Below, piece by piece: positions 43,018 through 52,023 of a DNA stretch of 64,000 bases. Where the stretch lies: the NCBI RefSeq assembly GCF_019039055.1, contig NZ_JAHOPB010000001.1, positions 186,001-250,000 on the forward strand, in the 5' to 3' direction. The notes beneath the pieces are model-generated. The model did no database searches and was not told where the DNA came from. It was given only the letters and a program-made list of their open reading frames with translations. The DNA comes from Reyranella humidisoli. GTDB lineage: Bacteria; Pseudomonadota; Alphaproteobacteria; Reyranellales; Reyranellaceae. Position 1 is the stretch's first letter. Each line of letters starts with the position of its first letter. The position numbers and the translations under genes are program-made.

Positions 43018-44916
43018 ATGAAGAGACGAGTTCTGACGCAGGCGCTGTTGATGGGACTGGTCGCGAGGCCTGTCTTTGCCGCTAATCCGCTGCCTGCGTT
43101 GCAGGAGACGCCGGGCCTGCTCGACAAGGTGAAATCGGGCGCACTGCCACCGATCGACAAGCGCCTGCCGCGACAGCCCCGGGTCATCGAGAGCTTCTCG
43201 GGCGCCGATGGGCCCGGCAGGCACGGCGGCCAGCTCAACATGCTGGTCGCGGCCACGCGCGACACCCGCCTGATGACGATCTACAGCTACACCCGCCTGA
43301 TCGTGTACGACGACAAGTTCAAGCTGCATCCCGACATCCTCGAGAGCTACGAGGTCAAGGAGGGCCGCGAGTTCACGTTCAAGTTGCGGGCCGGCCACAA
43401 GTGGTCGGATGGCCATCCCTTCACGACCGAGGACTTCCGCTTCTTCTGGGAGGACATCGCCAACAACAAGGACCTGTCGCCCAACGGTCCTTCCGTCGAA
43501 CTGCTGGTCGAAGGAAAGCCGCCGAAGGTCGAAATCCTCGACGAGGTGACGATCCGCTACAGCTGGGACAAGCCCAACCCCGACTTCATCGAGAGCCAGG
43601 CACGCGCCGCCCCGCTCTTCCTGTTCCGCCCCGCCCACTACCTGAAGACGCTGCACGGCAAGTACACGGACGAGGAGGAAATCCTCAAGCGCTACAAGGG
43701 CAGCCGCTGGTCGAACGTCTTCAAGCGCCAGGACGCGATGTACGGCAACAGCAACGTCGACCTGCCGTCGCTCAACCCGTGGGTGCTGACGACCGTGCCG
43801 CCGGCCCAGCGCTTCGTCTTCGTGCGCAATCCCTACTTCCACCGCATCGACGGCAAGGGCAAGCAGCTGCCCTACATCAACGATGTGATCATGACCGTGG
43901 TCGCGGCCAATCTGATTCCCGCCAAGGCGGGCCTGGGCGAATCGGACCTGCAGCCGCGCTATCTCGGCCTGCGCGACTACACCTTCCTGCGCGACGCGGC
44001 GAAGACTTCGGGCATCAAGGCGCTTCTCTGGGAAAAGGGCTCGGGCTCGGAAGTCGCCTTCTATCCCAACATGAACGCCAACGACGAAACCTGGCGAAAG
44101 CTCAACCGCGACGTCCGCTTCCGCCGCGCGCTGTCGCTGGCGATCAACCGCGACGAGCTGAGCGACGTCGTCTACAGCGGCCTGGCCAAGCCGTCCGCCA
44201 ACACGATCATGCCGCGCTCCCCGCTGTTCAAGCCGGAGTACGCGACGAAGTGGGCAACCCAGGACGTCAAGGCGGCCAACAAGCTGCTCGACGAGATCGG
44301 GCTCACCAAGAAGGGCAGCGACGGCATCCGCCTGCTGCCCAACGGCCAGCCGGCGATGTTCGTGGTCGAGCATTCCAGCGAGAAGGCCGACGAGGTCGAC
44401 ACCATGACCCTGGTCGTCGACCAGTGGAAGAAGATCGGCATCAAGGCGCTGCTGAAGCCGCAGACCACCGACAATTTCCGCCTGCGCACCACCTCCGGCG
44501 AGGCGATCATGACCGCCTATGCCGGCGTGACGACGGCGGCGCCGACCCCCGACACCAGCCCGCGCGAATTCACCCCGGTGATGCAGGGCGGCCTGCAATG
44601 GCCGAAATGGGGACTCTACGTCGAATCGAAGGGCAAGCAGGGCGAGCCCTGCGACATGGAAGTCGGCAAGAAACTGCTGGCGCTGCTGCAGAGCTGGGAG
44701 CAGGCAACCGACAGCGCCGGGCGCCGCAAGGCCTGGGAGGAGATCCTGACCGTGAATGCCGACGAGGTCTTCTCGATCGGCACAGTCAACGAGGTGCGCC
44801 AGCCGGTGACCGTCGGCAAGAAGGTACGCAACGTGCCGGAGAAGGGCTACTGGGCCTGGGATCCGGGCGGATATATCGGGCTCTACGAGCCCGACACGTT
44901 CTGGATCGCCGGCTAG
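43018..44916 (+). CDS. ABC transporter substrate-binding protein, family 5
   Basis: A 632-residue periplasmic peptide/opine-type binding protein. It has a signal peptide (MKRRVLTQALLMGLVARPVFA) and then the SBP_bac_5 fold: DDKFKLHPDILESYEVKEGR, FTFKLRAGHKWSDGHPFTTE, VRFRRALSLAINRDELSDVV and the domain-closing LLPNGQPAMFVVEH. The length is at the long end of the family. The ATG at 43018 follows GAGG at about 8 nt. A GTG at 43006 is possible. No permease or ATPase genes follow, so it is an orphan. Confidence 0.9.
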   Translation: MKRRVLTQALLMGLVARPVFAANPLPALQETPGLLDKVKSGALPPIDKRLPRQPRVIESFSGADGPGRHGGQLNMLVAATRDTRLMTIYSYTRLIVYDDKFKLHPDILESYEVKEGREFTFKLRAGHKWSDGHPFTTEDFRFFWEDIANNKDLSPNGPSVELLVEGKPPKVEILDEVTIRYSWDKPNPDFIESQARAAPLFLFRPAHYLKTLHGKYTDEEEILKRYKGSRWSNVFKRQDAMYGNSNVDLPSLNPWVLTTVPPAQRFVFVRNPYFHRIDGKGKQLPYINDVIMTVVAANLIPAKAGLGESDLQPRYLGLRDYTFLRDAAKTSGIKALLWEKGSGSEVAFYPNMNANDETWRKLNRDVRFRRALSLAINRDELSDVVYSGLAKPSANTIMPRSPLFKPEYATKWATQDVKAANKLLDEIGLTKKGSDGIRLLPNGQPAMFVVEHSSEKADEVDTMTLVVDQWKKIGIKALLKPQTTDNFRLRTTSGEAIMTAYAGVTTAAPTPDTSPREFTPVMQGGLQWPKWGLYVESKGKQGEPCDMEVGKKLLALLQSWEQATDSAGRRKAWEEILTVNADEVFSIGTVNEVRQPVTVGKKVRNVPEKGYWAWDPGGYIGLYEPDTFWIAG

Positions 44917-44981
44917 CGATCCAGAATCCGGTCGGAGAGGACGATGGCGAGGCCCGTGGTCGGGCCCCGGCATCGGCGTCG

Positions 44982-45347
44982 TTACTGCGGCTTGAGCGGT
45001 CCCTCGAACAGGCAGTAGCCGTCGAGCATGATCTTGGCGTCGCCCGGCTTGACCGAGCCGACGACGTCCATCTTGTTGCCGCCGCCCACAATGGTGGTCG
45101 TCTTGAACTTCATGTCGGGACCGATCGTCGCCTTGAAGCCGCGCTCGGGGCGGCCTTCCTGCTGGAACCATCCATCCACGTTCGTGCCGACGACCGTGAC
45201 CTTGATCACCATCTTGTAGGTCGGGCACTTGCCGCTGCCCGGGACGTTCAGTCCATAGCCCGTCCAGGTCCATATGGCCGGCTCGGCCAAAGCAGGCGCG
45301 GCGGGAAGAAGGGCGACCAGGGCCGCCACAGCGATTTTCTTCAGCAT
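44982..45347 (-). CDS. Hypothetical exported protein
   Basis: A 121-residue protein with a signal peptide (MLKKIAVAALVALLPAAPAL). The mature part is a beta-rich small domain with YGLNVPGSGKCPTYKMVIKV and a terminal GYCLFEGPLKPQ. The two cysteines may form a disulfide. I do not recognise the family. ATGs at 45353 and 45347 are both close to a GTGAGGG ribosome site, and 45347 has the better spacing. Confidence 0.75.
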   Translation of the reverse strand: MLKKIAVAALVALLPAAPALAEPAIWTWTGYGLNVPGSGKCPTYKMVIKVTVVGTNVDGWFQQEGRPERGFKATIGPDMKFKTTTIVGGGNKMDVVGSVKPGDAKIMLDGYCLFEGPLKPQ

Positions 45348-45451
45348 CGACATTCCCTCACCGGAAAGGGTGGCAACGAACACTCAATCACTGGGCGAAT
45401 TGTAGCCATTTTCGATGTCGAAATCGCGCCGTTTTGAAGGCACGCGCCTTT

Positions 45452-45673
45452 TCATCGGGCCCGCTTCTTCCGGGCCTTGCCCGGCTTGCGCCCGCCACCC
45501 GCCTTGACGGGCCCGGTCTTCGAGGCGAGCGCGGTCTGCAGTGCCTTTTCCGCCTCCCGGATCTTGGCCTCCCGGTTGGGGGCCTCCGCCGGCAGGTTGC
45601 GGGCGAAATTCAGCCGGGCCTCGGCCCGCTGGAGGAAAATCGCCTTCTTGGCTTCGGAAATCGGCTGGCCCAT
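45452..45673 (-). CDS. Small basic hypothetical protein
   Basis: A 73-residue, very basic protein. The first 45 residues look helical (ISEAKKAIFLQRAEARLNFA), and the C-terminal tail is Lys/Arg/Gly-rich (GGGRKPGKARKKRAR), suggesting nucleic acid binding. A GGAGAG ribosome site precedes the ATG at 45673. It is the middle of a run of small leftward genes. Family unknown. Confidence 0.68.
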   Translation of the reverse strand: MGQPISEAKKAIFLQRAEARLNFARNLPAEAPNREAKIREAEKALQTALASKTGPVKAGGGRKPGKARKKRAR

Positions 45674-45697
45674 GAACTCTCCTGCCGGGAACCGGCG

Positions 45698-45973
45698 TCA
45701 TCTGCGGTCCGGCACCTTATCCACTTTCCGGTCCGCCGGGGGCACCGCCGTCTCGGAACTACCCTCGTCTTCGGGACGCTCCACGGTGGGTTCCAGCCCG
45801 TAGCGGCCGCCCTTCTCCCCGTCCTCGCGGTCGTAGCCCGGTCCCTCCTCGGCAGCGGCGCCGTAGACGCCAGTCTTGCGCTTCTCCTCGCGGCGGGCGT
45901 CCTTGGCCTGTCCGGTGCCGCTATAACTGGCGGAAGCCTCGTTCGGGTCGGGTTTCTCAGGTCGAGCGGTCAT
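45698..45973 (-). CDS. Hypothetical disordered protein
   Basis: A 91-residue hydrophilic protein, rich in Glu, Asp, Lys, Gly and Pro and without any predicted fold (KPDPNEASASYSGTGQ, DREDGEKGGRYGLEP). The ATG at 45973 has a clean GGAGG site. Lies 24 nt upstream of the basic protein gene and is probably co-transcribed with it. No family recognised. Confidence 0.7.
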   Translation of the reverse strand: MTARPEKPDPNEASASYSGTGQAKDARREEKRKTGVYGAAAEEGPGYDREDGEKGGRYGLEPTVERPEDEGSSETAVPPADRKVDKVPDRR

Positions 45974-46006
45974 GGATCCTCCAGGGTCAGGTATGGTGCG
46001 GGGCCG

Positions 46007-46288
46007 TCACGACGCCGATGGGCGGCGCACCGCGAGAAGCGTCCCGTAGCCCGCCAGTGCGCAGCAGGCCGCCAGGACAGCGAAGAACAACGCGAAGGGG
46101 TCGCCCCGACCGACACCCATCCAGAGAGCGACACCGGCAAACACGACGGTGAGGGCGACCGCGCTCCACCACACGACCCGCACGCCCAGCCGCAGCTTCT
46201 GGATACGCTCGACGGGCCTGGGCTTGCCGGACGCGGGCGGCGGATCGAGGATGGGCGTGTCGTCGCGAGGTGGGGAACGTTCGGACAT
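46007..46288 (-). CDS. Small membrane protein, hypothetical
   Basis: A 93-residue protein with a Pro-rich, charged N-terminus and two hydrophobic segments (VVWWSAVALTVVFAGVALWM and FALFFAVLAACCALAGYGTL). The two-helix hairpin is well defined, the family unknown. I use the ATG at 46288. The frame is open far upstream on the antisense of the SUMF1 gene, which is not real. Divergent from the SUMF1-domain gene. Confidence 0.68.
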   Translation of the reverse strand: MSERSPPRDDTPILDPPPASGKPRPVERIQKLRLGVRVVWWSAVALTVVFAGVALWMGVGRGDPFALFFAVLAACCALAGYGTLLAVRRPSAS

Positions 46289-46378
46289 GGATGTCAACGG
46301 GTACGAACGGCAGAGGCTGCATGCCGCGTTACAGCCTCCGCGATCCCCCTCTCGGGAACATCTGGCTGCGTGACGCCG

Positions 46379-47083
46379 ATGATCCCTCTGCGATTTACGG
46401 TCGTTGCCGCATCCTTGGCTGCCTTTGTCGCAAGTGCCGCCCCCTGTCTCGCACAACGGCCGGAGGCCGTGCGCATCGGTGAGTTCAGGATCGACGCGAC
46501 CGAAGTGACGATCGGCCAGTTCCGGGCCTTCGCCCGCGCGACGTCGCTCCGAACGGCGGCCGAGCGTGAGGGCGGTGGTTTCGAATACACCGGCGGATGG
46601 ACGCGGCGGCAAGGCTGGACCTATGAGCGCCCGCAAGGCCAGCCCGGCCAGGACTCCGAGCCTGCCGTGCACGTGACCTGGGCCGAGGCCGATGCCTATT
46701 GCCGGCATGCGGGCGGCCGGCTGCCGACCATCTCGGAATGGCGAAGCGCCGCCTACACCGAGCAGCGCGAGCGGCCGACCGACGGTTACGTCCGCGGGAA
46801 GACCTACCCGTATCCGGTGGGCGACGCGCCCGACGGCATGAACAACAACCGCCGGGCGCACGTCGCGGTCGCAACCACCAAACGCGGCGTCAACGGACTC
46901 TACGACATGGGCGCCAATGTCTGGGAGTGGATGGCGGACCGGCGCGGCGAAGAGGCCCTCACCGCCGGCGGATCCTGGTGGTACGGCCCGGAACAGACCC
47001 GCACCGACGGTGCCCAGTGGAAGGCCGCCAGCTTCTATGCCGTCTATATCGGGTTCCGCTGCGCTTACGACGCGAAGGGCTGA
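46379..47083 (+). CDS. SUMF1/formylglycine-generating-enzyme domain protein (exported)
   Basis: A 234-residue protein with a signal peptide (MIPLRFTVVAASLAAFVASA) and an FGE-sulfatase domain. Family marks are FRIDATEVTIGQFRAFARAT, HVTWAEADAYCRHAGGRLPT, GLYDMGANVWEWMADR, GGSWWYG and the C-terminal YIGFRCAY. It lacks an obvious pair of catalytic cysteines, so it is probably not a true formylglycine-generating enzyme. Relatives serve as ligand-binding or C-type-lectin-like domains. The ATG at 46379 has a poor ribosome site. Confidence 0.85.
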   Translation: MIPLRFTVVAASLAAFVASAAPCLAQRPEAVRIGEFRIDATEVTIGQFRAFARATSLRTAAEREGGGFEYTGGWTRRQGWTYERPQGQPGQDSEPAVHVTWAEADAYCRHAGGRLPTISEWRSAAYTEQRERPTDGYVRGKTYPYPVGDAPDGMNNNRRAHVAVATTKRGVNGLYDMGANVWEWMADRRGEEALTAGGSWWYGPEQTRTDGAQWKAASFYAVYIGFRCAYDAKG

Positions 47084-47264
47084 CGCCCTGCAACCCGAGC
47101 GACGCTGCGACCGTGGCCACGCTGCCGCGCAGGCCAGGGGAGCGGAATTCCGAGTGTCGAACCTTTCAGCATGTTTCGCTCGTCTACGATGGATTTGAGT
47201 TAGTCTGGAGCGGTGTATCTATTGGTCGGCGGAATTACCGACCGGATGAGGGAGAGGTTTAGGA

Positions 47265-47642
47265 ATGTTCTCGCATATCTTCGTCGGCGCGGACGACGTT
47301 GCCGTTTCGAAAAAGTTCTATGATGCCGTGCTCGGCGCCATCGGTGTGCCGGAGGGCAAGGCCGATCCCAAGGGCAGGGTCTTCTATCGCACTCCGACCG
47401 GCATCCTCGGGATCAGCAAGCCGATCGACGGGAATGCGGCCACCCATGCCAACGGCGGCACAATCGGATTCGCCTGCGACAGCCCCGAAAAAGTGAAAGC
47501 CTTCCACGATGCCGGCGTCGCGAATGGTGGCAAGACCATCGAAGACCCGCCCGGCTGGCGCGAAGGCGGAGCGGCCAGACTCTATCTGTCCTATCTGCGC
47601 GATCCATATGGCAACAAGATCTGCGCCTTGCATCGCGGCTAA
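47265..47642 (+). CDS. VOC family (glyoxalase/bleomycin-resistance-like) protein
   Basis: A 125-residue vicinal-oxygen-chelate fold protein with both beta-alpha-beta halves: HIFVGADDVAVSKKFYDAVL at the N-terminus and FACDSPEKVKAFHDAGVANG then YLSYLRDPYGNKICALHRG at the C-terminus. Metal-binding positions His3-type and the DPYGN turn are typical. The substrate is unknown. A GAGGGAGAGG ribosome site precedes the ATG. A GGTCGG/CCGACC hairpin lies just before it (about 47223-47240) and could affect translation. Confidence 0.9.
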   Translation: MFSHIFVGADDVAVSKKFYDAVLGAIGVPEGKADPKGRVFYRTPTGILGISKPIDGNAATHANGGTIGFACDSPEKVKAFHDAGVANGGKTIEDPPGWREGGAARLYLSYLRDPYGNKICALHRG

Positions 47643-47743
47643 CACGCCCGACGAGGACGGGGCATCAGCCGCAGCAGCCTTCCAGAATCATGCTGCTGCG
47701 GCTGAGGACCTCGCAACCGGGAATTCGTGGCGACGCCGCCGCG

Positions 47744-48289
47744 CTACGCGCTGCCGCGCAACCGCCTCCGAACGAGAGCCCAGGCAATGAGCGCGACGAC
47801 CAGCTTGTCGGCGAACTCAATCAGCAATCCACCGATTGTCACGGCGCTCCAGATACTTTGCTCGGAGGCGATTGGAACAGCATTGTTGGCCGTCATTGCC
47901 GGCACCGTTGCGCCTCCAAACACCAAAACCGTCACCGGTGCCGAAACCAGTACTGCCACTATCGCGACTACCGCTCCAAGGATGACGGCTTTCCACAGTC
48001 GATCGAAGCCGATGAGTCGCATGACCGCGAGTGCCGCAATCACAACTGAAATCTGAGTGCCAATATAATACGGATACACCGGATTGATGACCGCCCAACC
48101 GAGAACGGCCGTGATGGCGCCGACCGCGATGGCAAGCGCAGGGGGAAGGAGCGCAGCTCCGGTCAAGCTGCCAATCGTATCCAGAGAAAGTGGCAGCGAG
48201 AGCAGATTGGCGATCGTGCCTACCGCCAGGTTAAGGGCGACACAGGCGGCGGTGATGGCCATCTGGTGCGGCGGGGGGACTTTCAGCAT
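47744..48289 (-). CDS. ECF transporter S component-like membrane protein
   Basis: A 181-residue protein with about five to six hydrophobic helices. The layout matches substrate-binding S components of ECF vitamin transporters: AITAACVALNLAVGTIANLL at the N-terminus, SLPLSLDTIGSLTGAALLPP, and GWAVINPVYPYYIGTQISVV. The ligand is unknown. No ECF A or T genes are nearby, so it would have to share a housekeeping module or act alone. The gene looks less GC-rich than its neighbours, a possible sign of transfer. Confidence 0.75.
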   Translation of the reverse strand: MLKVPPPHQMAITAACVALNLAVGTIANLLSLPLSLDTIGSLTGAALLPPALAIAVGAITAVLGWAVINPVYPYYIGTQISVVIAALAVMRLIGFDRLWKAVILGAVVAIVAVLVSAPVTVLVFGGATVPAMTANNAVPIASEQSIWSAVTIGGLLIEFADKLVVALIAWALVRRRLRGSA

Positions 48290-48509
48290 CGCTCGCGTCC
48301 TTCCTTAACCGCCATTCACCCGATGACTGATCTGTCGAGACCAGATTGCCGCGCTGGACGGCACGCTGCAAAGCCGTAGTGGCCGCATGGGCACCGCCCC
48401 GCCCCCGGGCCGGATCTATTCAGGCCTGCCATGCCGACAGCGTGGCTTGATCACGCCACATATCGTCGCATAGCCTACAGGCAACAAAACACGAAGGGGC
48501 GGAGACACC

Positions 48510-49586
48510 ATGGATCGCAGGCAGTTCATCGGCGCATCGGCTGCAGCCGGGCTCGTCGCACTTGGCGGCACCAACGCTGCGCGGGCGCAGCAGATCCTGA
48601 AGTTCACGATCACCTGCGGCCACCCGCCGGTGTTCAATTGGGTCAAGGTGCTCGACGAGACGTTCCTCGGCACGATCGACCGCGAACTCGCCGCCGCCGG
48701 CTCGCCGGTGAAGATCGAATGGACCAAGGCCTATGGCGGCACCGTGGCGAAGCTCGGCGCCGAGAGCGATGCGCTGAAGACCTCCGTGTCCGATGCAGGC
48801 CTCGTGTCGCAGATCTTCGAAGCCGCCAAGTTCCCGCTGCAGCAGGTGACGCTGCAGGTACCGTTCGGTTCGTCGGACATCGCCACCGTCAGCGCCATCG
48901 TCCAGAAGCTGAACGGGCAGTTCACCGAGATGAACGACGCCTGGTCGAAGAACAACATGATGGTGCTCGGTATCGTCGCCATCGACGGTTACCAGCTCGT
49001 CACGAACTTTCCGGTGAATTCCGCCGCCGACCTCGCGGGCAAGAAGATCTTCGTACCGGGCCCGATCGCCAACTGGCTGCAGGGCACCGGCGCGGTCGCC
49101 GTCTCCGGCAACCTCAACACCTACTACAACGGCATCCAGACCGGTGTGGCGCAGGGCGCGATCGTGTCGATGTCGCCGGTCTGGTCGGCCAAACTGCATG
49201 AAGTCGCGCCGCACATCACCCTTTGCAATCTCGGCGCCCAGTACACCGGGTCGCTCGCCTTCAACCTGCGCAGCTTCCAGAAGCTGCCGCCGGTCGCACA
49301 GGAGGCCGTGCGCAAGGCGGGCAGAGCCTATGATGCCGAATTCGCCAGGACCCAGACGGCCCTCGCGGAGGACGCGGTGAAGAACCTGCGTGCCGCCGGC
49401 GCCAACGTCACGACCCTGCCGGAAGCCGAGCGGGCGAAGTGGGCGGCAATGCTGCCCAACCTGCCGGATACCTGGGCAAGCCAGCTCGAGAAGCAGGGCG
49501 TCAAGTCCGCCCGCCCGCTGGTCAACGCCTATATCGAGGCGCTGAAGGCCGCAGGCGTCAAGCCGGTGCGGGACTGGAAGGCCTGA
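48510..49586 (+). CDS. TRAP transporter substrate-binding protein (DctP family)
   Basis: A 358-residue periplasmic DctP-type protein. It has a twin-arginine-like signal (MDRRQFIGASAAAGLVAL), then FTITCGHPPVFNWVKVLDET, AGLVSQIFEAAKFPLQQVTL, and SAADLAGKKIFVPGPIANWL. First gene of a complete TRAP operon with the DctQ and DctM genes following after 4 nt and by overlap. The carrier uses an ion gradient to import an organic acid, most likely a mono- or dicarboxylate. The exact ligand is unknown. Confidence 0.92.
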   Translation: MDRRQFIGASAAAGLVALGGTNAARAQQILKFTITCGHPPVFNWVKVLDETFLGTIDRELAAAGSPVKIEWTKAYGGTVAKLGAESDALKTSVSDAGLVSQIFEAAKFPLQQVTLQVPFGSSDIATVSAIVQKLNGQFTEMNDAWSKNNMMVLGIVAIDGYQLVTNFPVNSAADLAGKKIFVPGPIANWLQGTGAVAVSGNLNTYYNGIQTGVAQGAIVSMSPVWSAKLHEVAPHITLCNLGAQYTGSLAFNLRSFQKLPPVAQEAVRKAGRAYDAEFARTQTALAEDAVKNLRAAGANVTTLPEAERAKWAAMLPNLPDTWASQLEKQGVKSARPLVNAYIEALKAAGVKPVRDWKA

Positions 49587-49590
49587 GGCC

Positions 49591-50151
49591 GTGGAGCTGG
49601 AAGCCGGCGTCGACAGCGCCGGAAAGGCCGATTCTTACGGGCAGCCCCAGCCGTTTCGCCTGGACCAGATCACCGGCGTCATGAACGCGCTGGGGACGAT
49701 GGGCATCTTCGGACTACTGGTGCTGATCAACGTCGACATCGTCGGCCGCTCCGTGTTCAACAGCCCGCTGCGTGGCACCACCGAGCTGGTGTCGCTGGCG
49801 ATCGTCGGCATCGTCTTCATGCAGCTTCCCAATACGCTGTGGGCCGGCCGGTTCGTGCGGGCCGAGTTGCTGATCGACGTCGTCGTGGCCCGCGCGCCAC
49901 GCCTGGCCGACGTCATCCAGGGCCTGTTCCATGTAATCGGCGCGGCGATCATGGCAATCGTCGTCATGGCGGTGATGCCCGAACTCAGGTCGGCCTGGGA
50001 GATCGGCGACTATGTCGGCTCGCTGGGCGACTTCACCGCGCCGACGTGGCCCATCCGCCTGATCACCGTCGTCGGCTCGGCCTTCACCTGCCTGACCTAC
50101 ATCTTCCTCGCCCTTGCCGATTTCCGCAGGGCGCTTCGGGGTACGCCATGA
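49591..50151 (+). CDS. TRAP transporter small permease (DctQ family)
   Basis: A 186-residue membrane protein with four helices and the DctQ pattern (MNALGTMGIFGLLVLINVDI, GRSVFNSPLRGTTELVSLAI, TLWAGRFVRAELLIDVV). The start is a GTG at 49591, 4 nt after the dctP-like stop. Its TGA overlaps the ATG of the large permease (50148-50151). Together the two membrane subunits form the carrier. Confidence 0.9.
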   Translation: MELEAGVDSAGKADSYGQPQPFRLDQITGVMNALGTMGIFGLLVLINVDIVGRSVFNSPLRGTTELVSLAIVGIVFMQLPNTLWAGRFVRAELLIDVVVARAPRLADVIQGLFHVIGAAIMAIVVMAVMPELRSAWEIGDYVGSLGDFTAPTWPIRLITVVGSAFTCLTYIFLALADFRRALRGTP

Positions 50152-51452
50152 CAGCGCTCGGCATCGGCATCGTCTCGCTCGCCATGATGGTCGTTCTGAT
50201 CATCGCCGGGCTGCATGTCGCCATCTCCCTGCTGCTGTTGTCCTTCGTCGGCGTCTGGCTGATGCGCGACAGTATCGACGTGGCGCTGGCGTTGATGGCG
50301 CAGGCGACCAACGATTCGATCGCCAGCCACGAGTTCGGCGTGGTGCCGCTGTTCGTCCTGATGGGCCTGCTGGTGGCGACGGCCGACCTGGGCAAGGACA
50401 TTTTCGAGGTCGCCAACAGCATGCTTCGCCGCATCCGTGGCGGGTTGGGCGTGGCGACGGTGATGGCGAACGCCGTGTTCGCCGCCATCACCGGCATCTC
50501 GATCGCCTCGGCCGCGGTCTTCACCAAGGTCGCCGTGCCGGAGATGCTGCGCTTCGGCTTCACCCCGCGCTTTGCGACCGGCGTCGTCGCAGGATCGTCG
50601 GTGCTGGGAATGCTGATCCCGCCCAGCCTGCTGATGATTCTCTACGCGTTCCTTTCCGAGCAGTCGGTCGGCGCCATGTTTCTCGCGGGCGTCATGCCAG
50701 GCCTCGTGCTGGCCATCGCTTTCTCCGTCGCGATCATTGCCATGGCGTGGCTGTTTCCGGGCTACGTGGGCGGCACCGCCGCCGTGAACGTGCCGGGCAT
50801 GGCGCTGCGTGAGGCGGCCGTCAAGGTGGCGCCGGTCGTCCTGCTGATCTTCGTTGTGCTGGGGGGCATCTACGGCGGCATCTTCACCGCGACCGACGCC
50901 GGAGCGGTCGGCGCGTTGGGGGCCCTGGCCCTGGCGCTTGCCAAGCGGCGCCTCACGCCCGCGATCTTCTGGAAGGTGCTGGTCGAAACCGGCCGCATCA
51001 CCGTCTCGGTGCTGTTCCTGATCATCGCCGCCAACCTCTACAGCCGGATGCTGACCCTGTCCGGCCTGCCGCAGTTCATCGTCGAATGGATGGCGGGCCT
51101 GGGCTTCGGCGTCGCCGGCTTCCTGACCGTCTTCATCGCGATCGTGCTGTTCCTCGGCTGCATCATCGACTCGGCGTCGATCATGCTGATCGTGCTGCCG
51201 CTGATGCTGCCGGTGGCCAAGACGCTCGGCATCGACCTGGTGTGGTTCGGCGTCATCACCGTCGTCGCCGTCGAGATCGGCCTGCTGACACCGCCTTTCG
51301 GCATCTCGGTCTATGTCGTGAAAAGTACGCTCAACGACGCCCGCATCACGCTCTGGGATATCTTCGCCGGGACGCAGCCCTTTACGTTGATCATGTTCGC
51401 CGTGCTGTTGCTGATCATCGCCTTCCCGGGGATCGCGCTCTTCTTCAATTGA
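50148..51452 (+). CDS. TRAP transporter large permease (DctM family)
   Basis: A 434-residue integral membrane protein with 11-12 helices. Family landmarks are MGLLVATADLGKDIFEVANS, AAITGISIASAAVFTKVAVP, AGSSVLGMLIPPSLLMILYA and the C-terminal GLLTPPFGISVYVVKSTLND. The ATG at 50148 (ATGA overlap) is the clear start. The frame is open upstream to 49839 across the DctQ gene, which I disregard. End of the TRAP operon. Just downstream the DNA quality changes to a decayed stretch. Confidence 0.94.
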   Translation: MTALGIGIVSLAMMVVLIIAGLHVAISLLLLSFVGVWLMRDSIDVALALMAQATNDSIASHEFGVVPLFVLMGLLVATADLGKDIFEVANSMLRRIRGGLGVATVMANAVFAAITGISIASAAVFTKVAVPEMLRFGFTPRFATGVVAGSSVLGMLIPPSLLMILYAFLSEQSVGAMFLAGVMPGLVLAIAFSVAIIAMAWLFPGYVGGTAAVNVPGMALREAAVKVAPVVLLIFVVLGGIYGGIFTATDAGAVGALGALALALAKRRLTPAIFWKVLVETGRITVSVLFLIIAANLYSRMLTLSGLPQFIVEWMAGLGFGVAGFLTVFIAIVLFLGCIIDSASIMLIVLPLMLPVAKTLGIDLVWFGVITVVAVEIGLLTPPFGISVYVVKSTLNDARITLWDIFAGTQPFTLIMFAVLLLIIAFPGIALFFN

Positions 51453-51477
51453 GCGAAGCGCTCTGGCGGCTTGCCTG

Positions 51478-51645
51478 ATCGCCAGCAGCTCGACATCGAA
51501 CATCAGCGTCGCGTTGGGTGGAATCGCTCCACCGGCGCCGCGCTCGCCATGGCCGACCAACGACAGGTTTGTGGCAGAGCGCCTTGGCCGGTCGGCACGA
51601 GCTCGGGCAATGAAGCGCCCTGAATCCCACAGTCATCTGCTTTGA
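51478..51645 (-). pseudogene. Decayed FKBP-type peptidyl-prolyl isomerase fragment
   Basis: On the minus strand one frame reads GHGERGAGGAIPPNATLMFD followed by VELLAI, the C-terminal signature of FKBP isomerases (GYGERGAGGxIPPNATLxFxVELL). Just before it, in another frame, GIQGASLPELVPTG looks like the earlier IQG-type strand. A frameshift separates the two. No stop follows the VELLAI end, and the frame runs on into the antisense of the TRAP gene. This is a fragment of about 55 codons left from an old gene. Confidence 0.5.
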
Positions 51646-51813
51646 AGAGAAGTGGCCTGAAAGAGAGCCCTTCGGCTCTTCGGGCGCCGAGACCGGTCAA
51701 CAGGTCCTTCGCGAAACGGCCGCCGATGTTGGGCTCTCCAGACACCCGCCGCAGCGGGAGAGACTGTTCGCTCAGATCGTATTGGCGGAGGATTGGAACC
51801 TGGGATCCAACGC
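51622..51813. repeat. Dispersed repeat family 1, copy A (about 190 bp)
   Basis: About 190 bp align with 62600-62790 (copy D) over their whole length, starting at ATCCCRCAGTCATC and ending in the core GGCGGAGGATTGGAACCTGG. Other shared pieces include CCGGTCAACAGGTC and CGCCGATGTTGGGCT. The core also recurs at 55449 and 58177. On the minus strand the core reads like the T-arm and CCA end of a tRNA (GGTTCCAATCCTCCGCCA). Confidence 0.75.
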
Positions 51814-52023
51814 TATCTGCGTAGCGGTACGGGTTGTTGCTGCGGGTTGCTGGGGCGCAGTTTACGCCTCGAGGGACAAAAGCTCTTTCGAGCCGGTGGA
51901 GGCGGCGGAAGCCCCGGGAAAATACCGCAGGCCGCCCACGGCTTCACCGGAACCCGACAGGATGTTTCGGTTCTCGCGGTTCCAAGGTTTCATCCGGGGA
52001 ATGTCGGGTGATAGGCTGTCGGG

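Noticed and set aside
51783-51813. Full tRNA gene at a family 1 repeat
   Set aside because: Only the T-arm and CCA end can be read. No acceptor 5' strand, D-arm or anticodon arm could be placed upstream on the minus strand.
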